Assembly: GCA_944382845.1 (NCBI GenBank)
Contig: CALWNN010000033.1
Coordinates: 1 to 37,716, forward strand
Direction of reading: 5' to 3'
Origin: an uncultured Clostridia bacterium
Lineage (GTDB): Bacteria > Bacillota > Clostridia > Oscillospirales > Ruminococcaceae
Length of the DNA: 37,716 nucleotides
Position 1 is the first letter of the stretch, and every line of letters begins with the position of its first letter. A program made the translations under genes and the position numbers. The notes beneath the pieces were generated by a model. It was not told the origin of the DNA. It did not search any database and was given only the letters and a program-made list of their open reading frames with translations. This document shows positions 16,296 through 23,726 of this stretch, in pieces.

Positions 16296-16850
16296 CTATC
16301 CTCTATCCTTATAATGGTTGTGTATTTTGTTTTCAATTCTGTGTGTAACATTTACAATTATTACTGAGCACACAATTCCCAATGTGATACCGCACAGAAC
16401 ATCTGATGGGTAGTGGACTGAAAAGTAGATTCGTGACACCGCAATAAGAAAAGCAACACATAATGCTCCGATACCTAACCGCCTGTTGAACATGAATATC
16501 GTTGTTGCAGCCGCAAACGACGATGCTGAATGTCCGGATGGGAAACTGTACCCTGAGGGAGCTTTTATCAAAAGCTCGATAGTGCTGTCTGCAACAAAGG
16601 GACGCAGACGCTCAAAAATATTTTTCAGAATAATATCGTTGATAAGATATGTTATTGCAAGACATATGAGCATATATATTCCCATTTTTCTTGTCTTTTT
16701 AATAGCGAGAAACACAAGCGAGGCAGCGATCCATAAGGCTCCCGCTTCTCCGAGATATGTGAATATGCCCATAATAATATTCATTGCACCGCAGCTTAAA
16801 GAGTGTACCATATCAAAAACTGCATTGTCAAATTTGTTTATAAGCTCCAT
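16296..16850 (-). CDS. PAP2-family membrane phosphatase
   Basis: The 184-residue integral membrane protein has about five hydrophobic segments and the three phosphatase motifs: KNIFERLRP (76-84), SFPSGHS (102-108) with H107, and RIYFSVHYPSD (140-150) with R140 and H146. The family dephosphorylates lipid phosphates such as undecaprenyl pyrophosphate or phosphatidic and phosphatidylglycerol phosphates at the outer face of the membrane. The small size fits BcrC/YodM-type enzymes. ATG 16850 lies behind GGAGGAATT. Its promoter is back-to-back with that of the ABC exporter operon, and both share one palindrome, suggesting co-regulation. Confidence 0.9.
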   Translation of the reverse strand: MELINKFDNAVFDMVHSLSCGAMNIIMGIFTYLGEAGALWIAASLVFLAIKKTRKMGIYMLICLAITYLINDIILKNIFERLRPFVADSTIELLIKAPSGYSFPSGHSASSFAAATTIFMFNRRLGIGALCVAFLIAVSRIYFSVHYPSDVLCGITLGIVCSVIIVNVTHRIENKIHNHYKDRG

Positions 16851-16879
16851 AATTCCTCCAGAAAAAATAAACTGATAAA

Positions 16880-16908
16880 ATTATAACATATAAAAATAAC
16901 TATTTCAA
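16880..16908 (-). promoter_or_regulatory. Sigma-A promoter of the PAP2 operon
   Basis: On the minus strand TTGAAA (16908-16903), a 17-bp spacer, TATAAT (16885-16880). The -35 overlaps the left arm of the palindrome at 16904-16924. Confidence 0.8.
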
Positions 16909-16924
16909 CAAGAAATTTGTTGAA
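16904..16924. promoter_or_regulatory. Putative operator between divergent promoters
   Basis: The perfect inverted repeat TTCAACAA (16904-16911), 5-nt centre, TTGTTGAA (16917-16924). Its arms cover both the PAP2 -35 and the ABC exporter -35, so one bound protein would block both promoters. No adjacent regulator gene is present. Confidence 0.55.
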
Positions 16925-16948
16925 GTTCAAGCCGTTTAGTGGTATAAT
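16920..16948 (+). promoter_or_regulatory. Sigma-A promoter of the ABC exporter operon
   Basis: TTGAAG (16920-16925), a 17-bp spacer, TATAAT (16943-16948). The start point would be near 16954-16956, exactly where the structured leader begins. Confidence 0.85.
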
Positions 16949-16953
16949 TATTT

Positions 16954-17068
16954 CAGGCAATTATTTAAGCTTATACTAAACTGCTTGATTCTAATGAAGC
17001 AACTGCTTTTTGATGTGCAATTATACCATATCGCTTCGGCGCTATGGTTTATATATTTGCCTGTCTGA
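16954..17068 (+). ncRNA. Structured 5' leader of the ABC exporter operon
   Basis: The first transcribed bases CAGGCAA (16954-16960) can pair with TTGCCTG (17057-17063), closing a multi-helix domain. Inside lie TGCTT...AAGCA (about 16982-17001) and the strong hairpin ACCATATCGC-TTCG-GCGCTATGGT (one mismatch, about 17025-17048). GCAATTAT occurs twice (16957-16964 and 17017-17024), and both copies can compete for the same TTTGC/TTGCC partner. That gives two exclusive folds, as in attenuators or riboswitches. No known riboswitch consensus is recognised. No U-tract terminator follows, so control would act on translation or via the small frame inside it. Confidence 0.5.
16994..17068 (+). CDS. Possible 24-codon leader peptide
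   Basis: ATG 16994 opens a frame of 24 codons ending TGA 17066-17068, beginning MKQLLFDVQL and ending ALWFIYLPV. It spans the entire leader hairpin, so a ribosome translating it would melt the structure upstream of the exporter start. Drug-exporter operons in Bacillota (for example bmrB-bmrCD) use such translated leaders. There is no good ribosome site before it, which argues against. It may be chance. Confidence 0.3.
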   Translation: MKQLLFDVQLYHIASALWFIYLPV

Positions 17069-17099
17069 GCGACTGACAATAAATTGAAAGGAAGATGGG

Positions 17100-18842
17100 A
17101 TGTTTAAACTGTTCAAATACCTGAAAGGATACGTTTTGCAAAGCATATTGGGACCGCTTTTTAAAATGACCGAGGCGACCTTTGAACTTATCGTTCCGGT
17201 AGTTATGGCTAAGATCATTGACGAGGGAATAAAAAACGGGGAAAAACATTTTATATTTGTTATGGGAGCTGTTTTGGTCCTTCTTGGACTTTTAGGGCTT
17301 GCCTGCTCGCTTACCGCACAGTATTTTGCGGCTAAGGCTTCAATGGGATTCGGGACAGCGCTTAGAAAAGATCTGTATCACCATATAAACACCTTTTCTC
17401 ATAACGAGATAGACCATATCGGAACATCGACTCTTGTAACAAGAATGACAAGCGACATAAATCAGGCTCAGACCGGAGTCAATATGTTTCTGCGCTTGTT
17501 TCTGCGATCGCCTTTTATTGTTATCGGCGCTGTGATCGCAGCATTTTTGATTAATGTAAAGCTGACTCTTATTTTTGTTATCGCTTCACCTGTTCTGGGA
17601 CTGATAATTTACCTTGTAATGTCTTATTCGATTCCACGATATACCAAAATTCAGAAAAAGGTAGACAGAGTTTCCTTGTTGACAAGAGAAAACCTTGTCG
17701 GAGTAAGAGTTATCCGTGCTTTTTCAAGACAGGACGAGGAGATTTGTGAATTTAAGGATAACGCCGACAACCTTATGAAGACCCAGATAATAGTAGGAAG
17801 GATATCCGCACTTTTAAATCCCGCAACATATGTGGTTGTAAACGCGGCTATTCTTGCAATAATCTGGTTTGGCGGAGTAACTGTAAATGTGGGGGATCTG
17901 ACTCAGGGAGAGGTTATCGCGCTTGTAAACTATATGTCGCAGATACTTCTTGCTCTTGTGGCCCTTGCCAATCTGATTGTAATTTTAACAAAAGCCTCCG
18001 CCTGTTCGGTGAGAATAAACGAGATATTTAAGATGAAGTCATCAGTAACCGATGAAAACAACGCTGAGGTCAAACAAACAGACAGGGAAAACTCAGTTGT
18101 TTTCAAAAATGTTTCATTCAGATACAATATGGGCGGCGACTACGCTCTTTCAGGACTTGATTTTACAGCGAAAAAAGGTCAGACTATTGGAATTATCGGA
18201 GGAACAGGTTCGGGAAAATCAACTCTTATAAGTCTTATTCCCCGTTTCTATGACGCAACAGAGGGAGAAATACTTGTTGACGGAGTTAATGTAAAGGAGT
18301 ATCCGTTCACGCAGCTTCGTGACAAGATTGCTGTTGTTCCTCAAAAGGCAGTTCTGTTTAAAGGCACTGTAAGGGATAATATGAAGTGGGGAAAAGCAGA
18401 CGCCACTGACGAGGAAATAAATAAGGCTCTTGAGATCGCACAGGCAAAGGACTTTATCGAGGAAAAGCCTGACGGACTTGACACGATGATAATGCAAAAC
18501 GGACGAAATCTTTCGGGAGGTCAGCGTCAGCGCCTTACCATTGCAAGAGCGATAGTTAAAAAAAGCGAGATACTTATCCTTGACGACTCCGCCTCTGCTC
18601 TTGACTATGAGACAGACGCCAAGCTTAGAAAAGCCATAGCTAACGAGATAAAGGGTCTTACGGTGTTTATCGTTTCCCAGCGCGCTGCTGCTGTCAGAAA
18701 CGCAGACAAGATACTTGTTCTTGACGATGGAAAAATAATCGGCGAAGGCACACACAGAGAACTTTTAAGAAACTGCCCTTTTTACAAGGAAATATGCCTT
18801 ACTCAGCTCACAAAGGAGGAGGTCATGAGAGATGAAAAGTAG
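17100..18842 (+). CDS. ABC exporter half-transporter, degenerate-site subunit
   Basis: This 580-residue fused permease-ATPase has a six-helix exporter domain (about 15-300) and a nucleotide-binding domain (about 335-570). The ATPase domain shows Walker A GGTGSGKST (near 365-373), the Q-loop VVPQK, the canonical signature LSGGQRQR (near 470) and Walker B ILILDDSASALD (near 490). The residue after the Walker B aspartate is D instead of the catalytic E. The next gene has the reverse combination, so the pair forms a heterodimer with one degenerate and one active ATP site, as in BmrCD or TM287/288 multidrug exporters. ATG 17100 lies behind AAAGGAAG. It overlaps the second subunit by 11 bases. Confidence 0.9.
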   Translation: MFKLFKYLKGYVLQSILGPLFKMTEATFELIVPVVMAKIIDEGIKNGEKHFIFVMGAVLVLLGLLGLACSLTAQYFAAKASMGFGTALRKDLYHHINTFSHNEIDHIGTSTLVTRMTSDINQAQTGVNMFLRLFLRSPFIVIGAVIAAFLINVKLTLIFVIASPVLGLIIYLVMSYSIPRYTKIQKKVDRVSLLTRENLVGVRVIRAFSRQDEEICEFKDNADNLMKTQIIVGRISALLNPATYVVVNAAILAIIWFGGVTVNVGDLTQGEVIALVNYMSQILLALVALANLIVILTKASACSVRINEIFKMKSSVTDENNAEVKQTDRENSVVFKNVSFRYNMGGDYALSGLDFTAKKGQTIGIIGGTGSGKSTLISLIPRFYDATEGEILVDGVNVKEYPFTQLRDKIAVVPQKAVLFKGTVRDNMKWGKADATDEEINKALEIAQAKDFIEEKPDGLDTMIMQNGRNLSGGQRQRLTIARAIVKKSEILILDDSASALDYETDAKLRKAIANEIKGLTVFIVSQRAAAVRNADKILVLDDGKIIGEGTHRELLRNCPFYKEICLTQLTKEEVMRDEK

Positions 18843-20586
18843 AAAAAAAACCGAAGAAAGATCTGTGCTCATGCGTATTCTTTCCTTTACCAAGCCTTAT
18901 TCCGCGTATATTGTGTTTACAATGATTTTTGCCCTTATTTCAGTTGCTCTTACCCTTTACGCTCCTATCCTTACAGGCGATGCTATCGACCTTATAATCG
19001 AAAAGGGAAAAGTGGATTTTGCAGGGATAATTCCAATACTCATTAAATTTGCAGTTACGGTTGTAATAACTGCACTTGCCCAGTGGCTAATGAACCTATG
19101 CACAAACAAGCTGACATATATGACTGTCAGAGATATCAGGGAGCAGGCTTTTGAAAAGATACAGAGAGTTCCGCTTAAATTTATTGACAGCCAGGGTCAG
19201 GGAGATATCCTTTCAAGAATGATTACCGACGTCGAACAAGTATCAGACGGACTTCTTATGGGCTTCACCCAGCTTTTTTCGGGTATCGTCACGATCTTTG
19301 GAACAATAGGCTTCATGCTTTCAATAAATGTGAAAATAACTCTTATAGTTGTTGTTATAACTCCTCTTTCCCTGTTTGTTGCAAGCTTTATTGCAAAGCG
19401 AACATTCAATATGTTTAAGATTCAATCCGAAACAAGAGGAGAAATGACTTCTCTTATTGAAGAAATGGTTGGAAATCAGAAGGTAGTTAAAGCTTTTTCC
19501 TATGAGGACGACGCAGAAGAAAAGTTTGATGTGATAAATAAAAAGCTTCAGGAGTGCGGAGTAAAAGCTTTGTTCTATTCGGCACTGACAAATCCTTCCA
19601 CAAGATTTATAAACGGACTTGTGTATTCCGGCGTGGGAGTTTTCGGCGCAATCTCGGCTATCGGAGGAAATATTTCCGTAGGTCAGCTTTCCTGTTTTTT
19701 AAGCTATGCAAACCAGTACACCAAGCCCTTTAACGAAATAAGCGGAGTTATTACCGAACTTCAGAGCGCATTTGCTTCGGCAAAAAGAATTTTTGAAATT
19801 ATTGACGCTAAGGAACAGACTCCAGACGCTGAAAATGCGGTTGAACTTGAAAAAGCGGACGGACGAGTTGAACTAAAAGACGTTAAGTTTTACTACGATC
19901 CTAAAATTCCACTTATAGAAGATCTTAATTTAAAGGTTATGCCGGGTCAGAGGATAGCGATAGTAGGTCCTACAGGTTGTGGAAAAACCACAATTATAAA
20001 TCTTCTTATGAGATTTTACGATGTGGTGGGTGGAGAAATTTCTGTTTCGGGATATCCTGTAAAAGAGATAACAAGAGACAGTCTGAGAGGAAACTACGGA
20101 ATGGTTTTGCAGGAAACATGGCTGAAAACCGGAACAGTTTTTGAAAATATAGCTTACGGAAAACCTGACGCTACGATGGAAGAAGTTGAAGCTGCTGCTA
20201 AAGCGGCTCACTGTCACGGGTTTATAAAAAGACTTCCTAAAGGCTACGATACAGTGCTTTCGGACGAGGGAGAGAACATTTCTCAGGGTCAGAAGCAACT
20301 GCTATGCATTGCAAGAGTCATGCTTTGTCTGCCGCCTATGCTTATTCTTGACGAGGCTACCTCTTCTATTGACACAAGAACGGAAATACTCATTCAACAG
20401 GCTTTTGACAGAATGATGGAGGGACGGACCTGCTTTATAGTAGCTCACCGTCTTTCAACTATCAGAGGAGCGGACTGCATACTTGTTATGGACAAGGGTC
20501 ATGTTATTGAAAAGGGAACTCATGAAGAGCTTCTTGAAAAGGGAGGTTTTTACGCTAAAATATATAATTCACAGTTTGCAGTTTAA
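18832..20586 (+). CDS. ABC exporter half-transporter, catalytic-site subunit
   Basis: The 584-residue partner has six membrane helices (about 20-310) followed by an ATPase domain (about 350-584). Walker A is VGPTGCGKTT (near 377-386). The signature is ISQGQKQL (near 482) instead of LSGGQ, and Walker B LILDEATSSID keeps the catalytic glutamate. Together with the D-for-E first subunit this makes an asymmetric heterodimer. ATG 18832 has GGAGGT about 12 nt upstream, inside the end of the first gene, and the 11-base overlap implies coupled translation. Likely substrates are drugs, peptides or lipids; nothing in the sequence decides. A good terminator follows. Confidence 0.9.
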   Translation: MKSRKKTEERSVLMRILSFTKPYSAYIVFTMIFALISVALTLYAPILTGDAIDLIIEKGKVDFAGIIPILIKFAVTVVITALAQWLMNLCTNKLTYMTVRDIREQAFEKIQRVPLKFIDSQGQGDILSRMITDVEQVSDGLLMGFTQLFSGIVTIFGTIGFMLSINVKITLIVVVITPLSLFVASFIAKRTFNMFKIQSETRGEMTSLIEEMVGNQKVVKAFSYEDDAEEKFDVINKKLQECGVKALFYSALTNPSTRFINGLVYSGVGVFGAISAIGGNISVGQLSCFLSYANQYTKPFNEISGVITELQSAFASAKRIFEIIDAKEQTPDAENAVELEKADGRVELKDVKFYYDPKIPLIEDLNLKVMPGQRIAIVGPTGCGKTTIINLLMRFYDVVGGEISVSGYPVKEITRDSLRGNYGMVLQETWLKTGTVFENIAYGKPDATMEEVEAAAKAAHCHGFIKRLPKGYDTVLSDEGENISQGQKQLLCIARVMLCLPPMLILDEATSSIDTRTEILIQQAFDRMMEGRTCFIVAHRLSTIRGADCILVMDKGHVIEKGTHEELLEKGGFYAKIYNSQFAV

Positions 20587-20600
20587 TATTTTTAAATTAT

Positions 20601-20636
20601 AAATGCAGGAAATATGGCGGTTTCCTGCATTTTTTA
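20601..20636 (+). terminator. Terminator of the ABC exporter operon
   Basis: AAATGCAGGAAA (20601-20612) pairs with TTTCCTGCATTT (20621-20632), with an 8-nt loop and continuing TTTT. Confidence 0.85.
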
Positions 20637-20741
20637 TTATATGTTTGTATAGCAGTTAATTGAAATTTCAGCAACTATATGGGTTTTAGAATTTTCTATT
20701 AACGCTGTATTTCGTTTTTTGCAAAAAAATTAAAATAATAT

Positions 20742-20770
20742 TTGACAAAGCTTTGAGAGTGTAGTATAAT
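20742..20770 (+). promoter_or_regulatory. Perfect-consensus sigma-A promoter of the NfeD-like gene
   Basis: TTGACA (20742-20747), a 17-bp spacer, TATAAT (20765-20770): no deviation from consensus. The ribosome site GGGGGAGGTGAG follows at about 20783. Confidence 0.9.
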
Positions 20771-20797
20771 ATATTTATAGAAGGGGGAGGTGAGCAT

Positions 20798-21328
20798 ATG
20801 TACGTTTTTTTACAGGAGCTTGACTTGTTTGTCAGGATAAAATTTATAATTTTTATACCTTCATTGCTGTGTCTTGCTGTGATAGCCGCTGCCGAGTATC
20901 TCAAATATTCTCAGGAGGGAACAAGCTACAAAGCGCCGAAAATATTGTCTGTGCTGTGCTTGCTTATTTATCTTACCACTGACAGCGTGATATCCATTGT
21001 GATTTATCTTTTAGGTTTCCGAGGACTTGTCACCGATATTGCAGGAATTGTTGCAGGGATAATCATTACCTTGCTTGTATGGTTTGTTGTTTCAAGAAGC
21101 TCAGGCAGGCGTTGGGCTGATGAAAATATGTTTTATAAAGAACTTGAAGGTTGTACGGGAGTTATAACAAAGTCTGTGAGAAAATCGGGAAGCGGAGTTG
21201 TTGCTGTAAGGTATAACGACAAAACAGTTGAAGCCACAGTCATAGCCGAGGAAAGCATTTCAAGGGGTGAGCGTGTAAAAATTATCGGTTCAACCAAAGA
21301 CTGGCTTGTTTGCGAAAAAGAAAACTAA
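20798..21328 (+). CDS. NfeD-like membrane protein
   Basis: The 176-residue protein has three or four hydrophobic segments (about 14-33, 48-72, 78-99) and a C-terminal soluble OB-fold of about 55 residues. The latter (ELEGCTGVITKSVRKSGSGVVAVRYNDKTVEATVIAEESISRGERVKI...) is typical of NfeD short forms. Such proteins are partners of flotillin/SPFH or stomatin-like membrane proteins in membrane-domain organisation. No SPFH gene is adjacent, and the rhomboid/ClpP-like protease domain of long NfeD proteins is absent. It has its own consensus promoter and terminator and is therefore monocistronic. Confidence 0.7.
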   Translation: MYVFLQELDLFVRIKFIIFIPSLLCLAVIAAAEYLKYSQEGTSYKAPKILSVLCLLIYLTTDSVISIVIYLLGFRGLVTDIAGIVAGIIITLLVWFVVSRSSGRRWADENMFYKELEGCTGVITKSVRKSGSGVVAVRYNDKTVEATVIAEESISRGERVKIIGSTKDWLVCEKEN

Positions 21329-21366
21329 AGACCGGTGTTGAAAATTTTTTCAAATCCGGTCTTTTG
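21327..21366 (+). terminator. Terminator of the NfeD-like gene
   Basis: AAAGACCGG (21327-21335) pairs with CCGGTCTTT (21356-21364), with an additional inner TTGAAAA/TTTTCAA stem. It overlaps the stop codon. Confidence 0.8.
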
Positions 21367-21382
21367 CGTTTATTAGAGAGAC

Positions 21383-21418
21383 AAAAAAACCTGCCCCGTA
21401 AAGAGCAGGTTTTTCTTT
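21383..21418. terminator. Bidirectional terminator between NfeD-like gene and galE
   Basis: AAAAACCTGC (21385-21394) pairs with GCAGGTTTTT (21405-21414). T-runs lie on both sides (TTTTTCTTT on plus, TTTTTTT on minus), so it can serve the galT-galE transcript as well as residual plus-strand transcription. Confidence 0.7.
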
Positions 21419-21431
21419 AAATCGGAGCAAA
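21417..21431 (-). repeat. Dispersed motif TTTGCTCCGATTTAA, copy 3 (minus)
   Basis: The motif lies directly after the terminator and leads into the palindrome pair at 21437-21507. Confidence 0.6.
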
Positions 21432-21436
21432 GCTCC

Positions 21437-21507
21437 TCAGTTTTTCAGTGGGGGATTTAATCCCCCACTGAAAAACTGAATGGAACCCTGCCGAATATTC
21501 GGCAGGG
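21437..21507. repeat. Pair of perfect palindromes (REP-like)
   Basis: The first is a 20-bp stem (21437-21456 / 21460-21479, core CAGTGGGGGAT) with loop TTA. The second is the 22-bp uninterrupted palindrome of CCCTGCCGAAT and its complement (21486-21507). Both would be in the 3' end of the galT-galE message. Perfect, GC-rich, intergenic palindromes suggest a dispersed extragenic repeat. Confidence 0.75.
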
Positions 21508-21536
21508 GGACATCGGCGACTTGGTTATATTAGATA

Positions 21537-22547
21537 TTAGAGTCCGTTTGGATTATTCTTGGTAAAGTTCCAGCCGTCGGCAGTCATTTCATCAAGCTGA
21601 TACTTTGCCTCCCAGCCAAGAAGTTCCTTTGCCTTTGTGGTATCTGCATAGCAGGTGGCGATATCTCCGTCCCTTCTTGGAGCGATAACGTAAGGTATTT
21701 TCTTTCCGCAAGCCTTTTCAAAGCTCCTGAGCACCTCGAGTACGCTTGAGCCTTTTCCTGTGCCAAGGTTCACTGCTTCTGTTCCGGTGTGCTTTAAAGC
21801 ATAATCCAAAGCGGCAAGATGACCCTTGGCAAGGTCGGTAACATGAATGTAATCTCTTACGCCGGTTCCGTCGGGAGTGTCATAGTCGTTTCCGAAAATG
21901 CTTAATTTCTCAAGCTTTCCTGCCGCTACCTGAGCAATGTACGGAAGGAGGTTGTTTGGTATTCCATTTGGATCCTCTCCGATAAGACCTGACTTGTGAG
22001 CGCCTATTGGGTTGAAATATCTTAAGAGAATGACGCTCCACTCCTTATCGGAATGTGCAACATCCTTTAATATCTGCTCGATCATTACTTTAGTGTAGCC
22101 GTAAGGGTTTGTTGCGGAAGTGGGCATATCCTCTTTGTAAGGAACAGGATTATTCATTCCGTAAACAGTTGCAGAAGATGAGAAAACGATTCTTTTACAG
22201 TTATATTTTCTCATGGCTTCAATAAGAGTAAGAGTGCCTGTAACGTTGTTGTGATAATATTCGATAGGCTTTTTTACTGACTCTCCCACCGCCTTGTAGC
22301 CTGCAAAGTGGATAACAGCGTCAATGTTGTTTTCAAGGAATATCTTGCATACTCCCTCAATATCAAGCATATCGATCTGATAAAATTTAAAATCTTTCCC
22401 AGTTATCTCTTTTATCCTTTTGAGAGCTTCAGGTTTGGAATTGTAGAAATTATCCATAACAACAATGTCATATCCGGCATTTAGAAGCTCAACGCAGGTA
22501 TGTGAGCCGATAAATCCTGCGCCTCCGGTTACAAGAATTGAACCCAT
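21537..22547 (-). CDS. galE: UDP-glucose 4-epimerase
   Basis: This enzyme interconverts UDP-galactose and UDP-glucose in the Leloir pathway, using bound NAD. The 336 residues show the N-terminal TGGAGFIGSH (7-16), the catalytic SSSATVYG region (123-130), the YxxxK pair in PYGYTK (Y149, K153), RYFNPIGAH, and a C-terminal DGDIATCYAD. The length is standard. ATG 22547 has AAGGAG upstream. It is 27 bp downstream of galT and must be co-transcribed from the duplicated promoter at 23586-23649. Confidence 0.97.
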   Translation of the reverse strand: MGSILVTGGAGFIGSHTCVELLNAGYDIVVMDNFYNSKPEALKRIKEITGKDFKFYQIDMLDIEGVCKIFLENNIDAVIHFAGYKAVGESVKKPIEYYHNNVTGTLTLIEAMRKYNCKRIVFSSSATVYGMNNPVPYKEDMPTSATNPYGYTKVMIEQILKDVAHSDKEWSVILLRYFNPIGAHKSGLIGEDPNGIPNNLLPYIAQVAAGKLEKLSIFGNDYDTPDGTGVRDYIHVTDLAKGHLAALDYALKHTGTEAVNLGTGKGSSVLEVLRSFEKACGKKIPYVIAPRRDGDIATCYADTTKAKELLGWEAKYQLDEMTADGWNFTKNNPNGL

Positions 22548-22574
22548 AATTAAACTCCTTTATTATAATTTTAA

Positions 22575-23549
22575 TTATTTCTGTGATTTCATAAATTTTT
22601 CATATGCTTGTCTTAATTCAACAGCTTTTTCCTCAGGACAGGTAGGATTGCAGTAAGCCCATGCGCCTGTTTCGCTGGAAGCGTTGTATTTAAGCTTGTC
22701 GGCAGATCTCATTGGCGGGAAGAATTCAATATGGAAATGAAAATCTTTTGAATAGTCACCGCTGTTTACGGGAGCGTTATGCATACACATCATATAAGGG
22801 AATTTCATGTCAAAAAGACTGTCAAGCATTCCTGCGGTCTGCTTTATTGTCTTTGCAAGGCTCTCACGCTCTTCTTTGTTAAAGTCGGTAATGTATTGCT
22901 TATGGGCGTTTGAGAATATGTATACGCCATAAGGATACTCTGTAAAGAAGGGAAGGAAAACGGTGAAGTGTTCGTTTCTGAAAATTATTCTTCTGCCGTC
23001 GCTTATCTCATTTTCAAGCATATCACAGAAAATGCACTTTCCTGTCTTTTCAAGATGTTCCTTTGCAGATTCACACTCAAGTGAAAGTTTTTTCGGAATA
23101 AATGGATATCCATATATCTGACCGTGAGGATGCGGCATGGTAACTCCCACAGCTTCGCCGCGGTTTTCAAATATAAAAACATATTTTATTTTTTCATCAG
23201 CGGAGATTTTTTCAAATCTTTCGCACCACAGCTCCACAAGCTTAAAAACGTGCTCGTCGCTGAGTTCGGGCAAAGTAACGGTATGTTCGGGAGAATAAAG
23301 AATGACTTCGCACTTTCCGTAATTCTTTTCGACCTTAAAAAAGTCGTTTGCAACGTCGTCCGGTATTGGAGGATCCTGTGAAAGTGCAGGAAAATCGTTG
23401 TCATATTCGTAAACCTCGAAGCTATCCGGAACTTTACCGCTTCCCGGGCAGAACGGACACCAGTCTTTTGGCATCTGGGGTCTGTCTTGTCTGTTTGAGG
23501 CTATCATGATCCAATCCTTGGTAAGAGGATGCCATCTTAATTCAGCCAT
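22575..23549 (-). CDS. galT: Galactose-1-phosphate uridylyltransferase
   Basis: This enzyme exchanges UMP between UDP-glucose and galactose-1-phosphate. The 324 residues carry the HIT-like active site HPHGQ (140-144) with the nucleophilic histidine, zinc ligands CPFC (31-34), a second Cys pair in GKCIFCD, and FHFHIEFFPP near the C-terminus. This is the class I GalT, not the GalT2 form common in other Bacillota. ATG 23549 has AAGGA about 11 nt upstream. galT is first and galE second; no galK is present in the window. The promoter region carries a tandem duplication. Confidence 0.95.
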   Translation of the reverse strand: MAELRWHPLTKDWIMIASNRQDRPQMPKDWCPFCPGSGKVPDSFEVYEYDNDFPALSQDPPIPDDVANDFFKVEKNYGKCEVILYSPEHTVTLPELSDEHVFKLVELWCERFEKISADEKIKYVFIFENRGEAVGVTMPHPHGQIYGYPFIPKKLSLECESAKEHLEKTGKCIFCDMLENEISDGRRIIFRNEHFTVFLPFFTEYPYGVYIFSNAHKQYITDFNKEERESLAKTIKQTAGMLDSLFDMKFPYMMCMHNAPVNSGDYSKDFHFHIEFFPPMRSADKLKYNASSETGAWAYCNPTCPEEKAVELRQAYEKFMKSQK

Positions 23550-23585
23550 AATTTACACCGTCCTTGATACAAGCTTATGCATATT

Positions 23586-23655
23586 ATTATAACATATTGA
23601 ATTCCCTTTTTCAACTGGTTATTATAACATATTGGATTTCCTTTTTCAACTGGTA
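23586..23655 (-). repeat. Tandem 35-bp duplication carrying two complete promoters
   Basis: Two 35-bp units (23586-23620 and 23621-23655) differ at only three positions. On the minus strand each contains TTGAAA, a 17-bp spacer and TATAAT: -35 23614-23609 with -10 23591-23586, and -35 23649-23644 with -10 23626-23621. The galT-galE operon thus has two identical promoters in series. Confidence 0.85.
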
Positions 23656-23726
23656 TTTTTCACGTTTTACACAAAACAAACAAAGGTTTTGTATATATTT
23701 TATACAAACAGAATACAAGCAGTTCA
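23656..23726. other. Short AT-rich gap after the Ca2+ ATPase
   Basis: A weak stem ACAAAAC/GTTTTGT is visible but no convincing terminator. There is nothing else. Confidence 0.4.

Noticed and set aside
16954-17068. Known riboswitch class in the exporter leader
   Set aside because: No recognisable core motif of the classes I know (for example T-box, yybP-ykoY, guanidine, SAM).
18219-18755. 178-codon open frame on the minus strand
   Set aside because: It lies wholly opposite the ABC exporter ATPase domain, has no ribosome site and no family resemblance.
23586-23655. CRISPR-like repeat
   Set aside because: Two directly adjacent units without spacers; each is a promoter, so a tandem duplication explains it.
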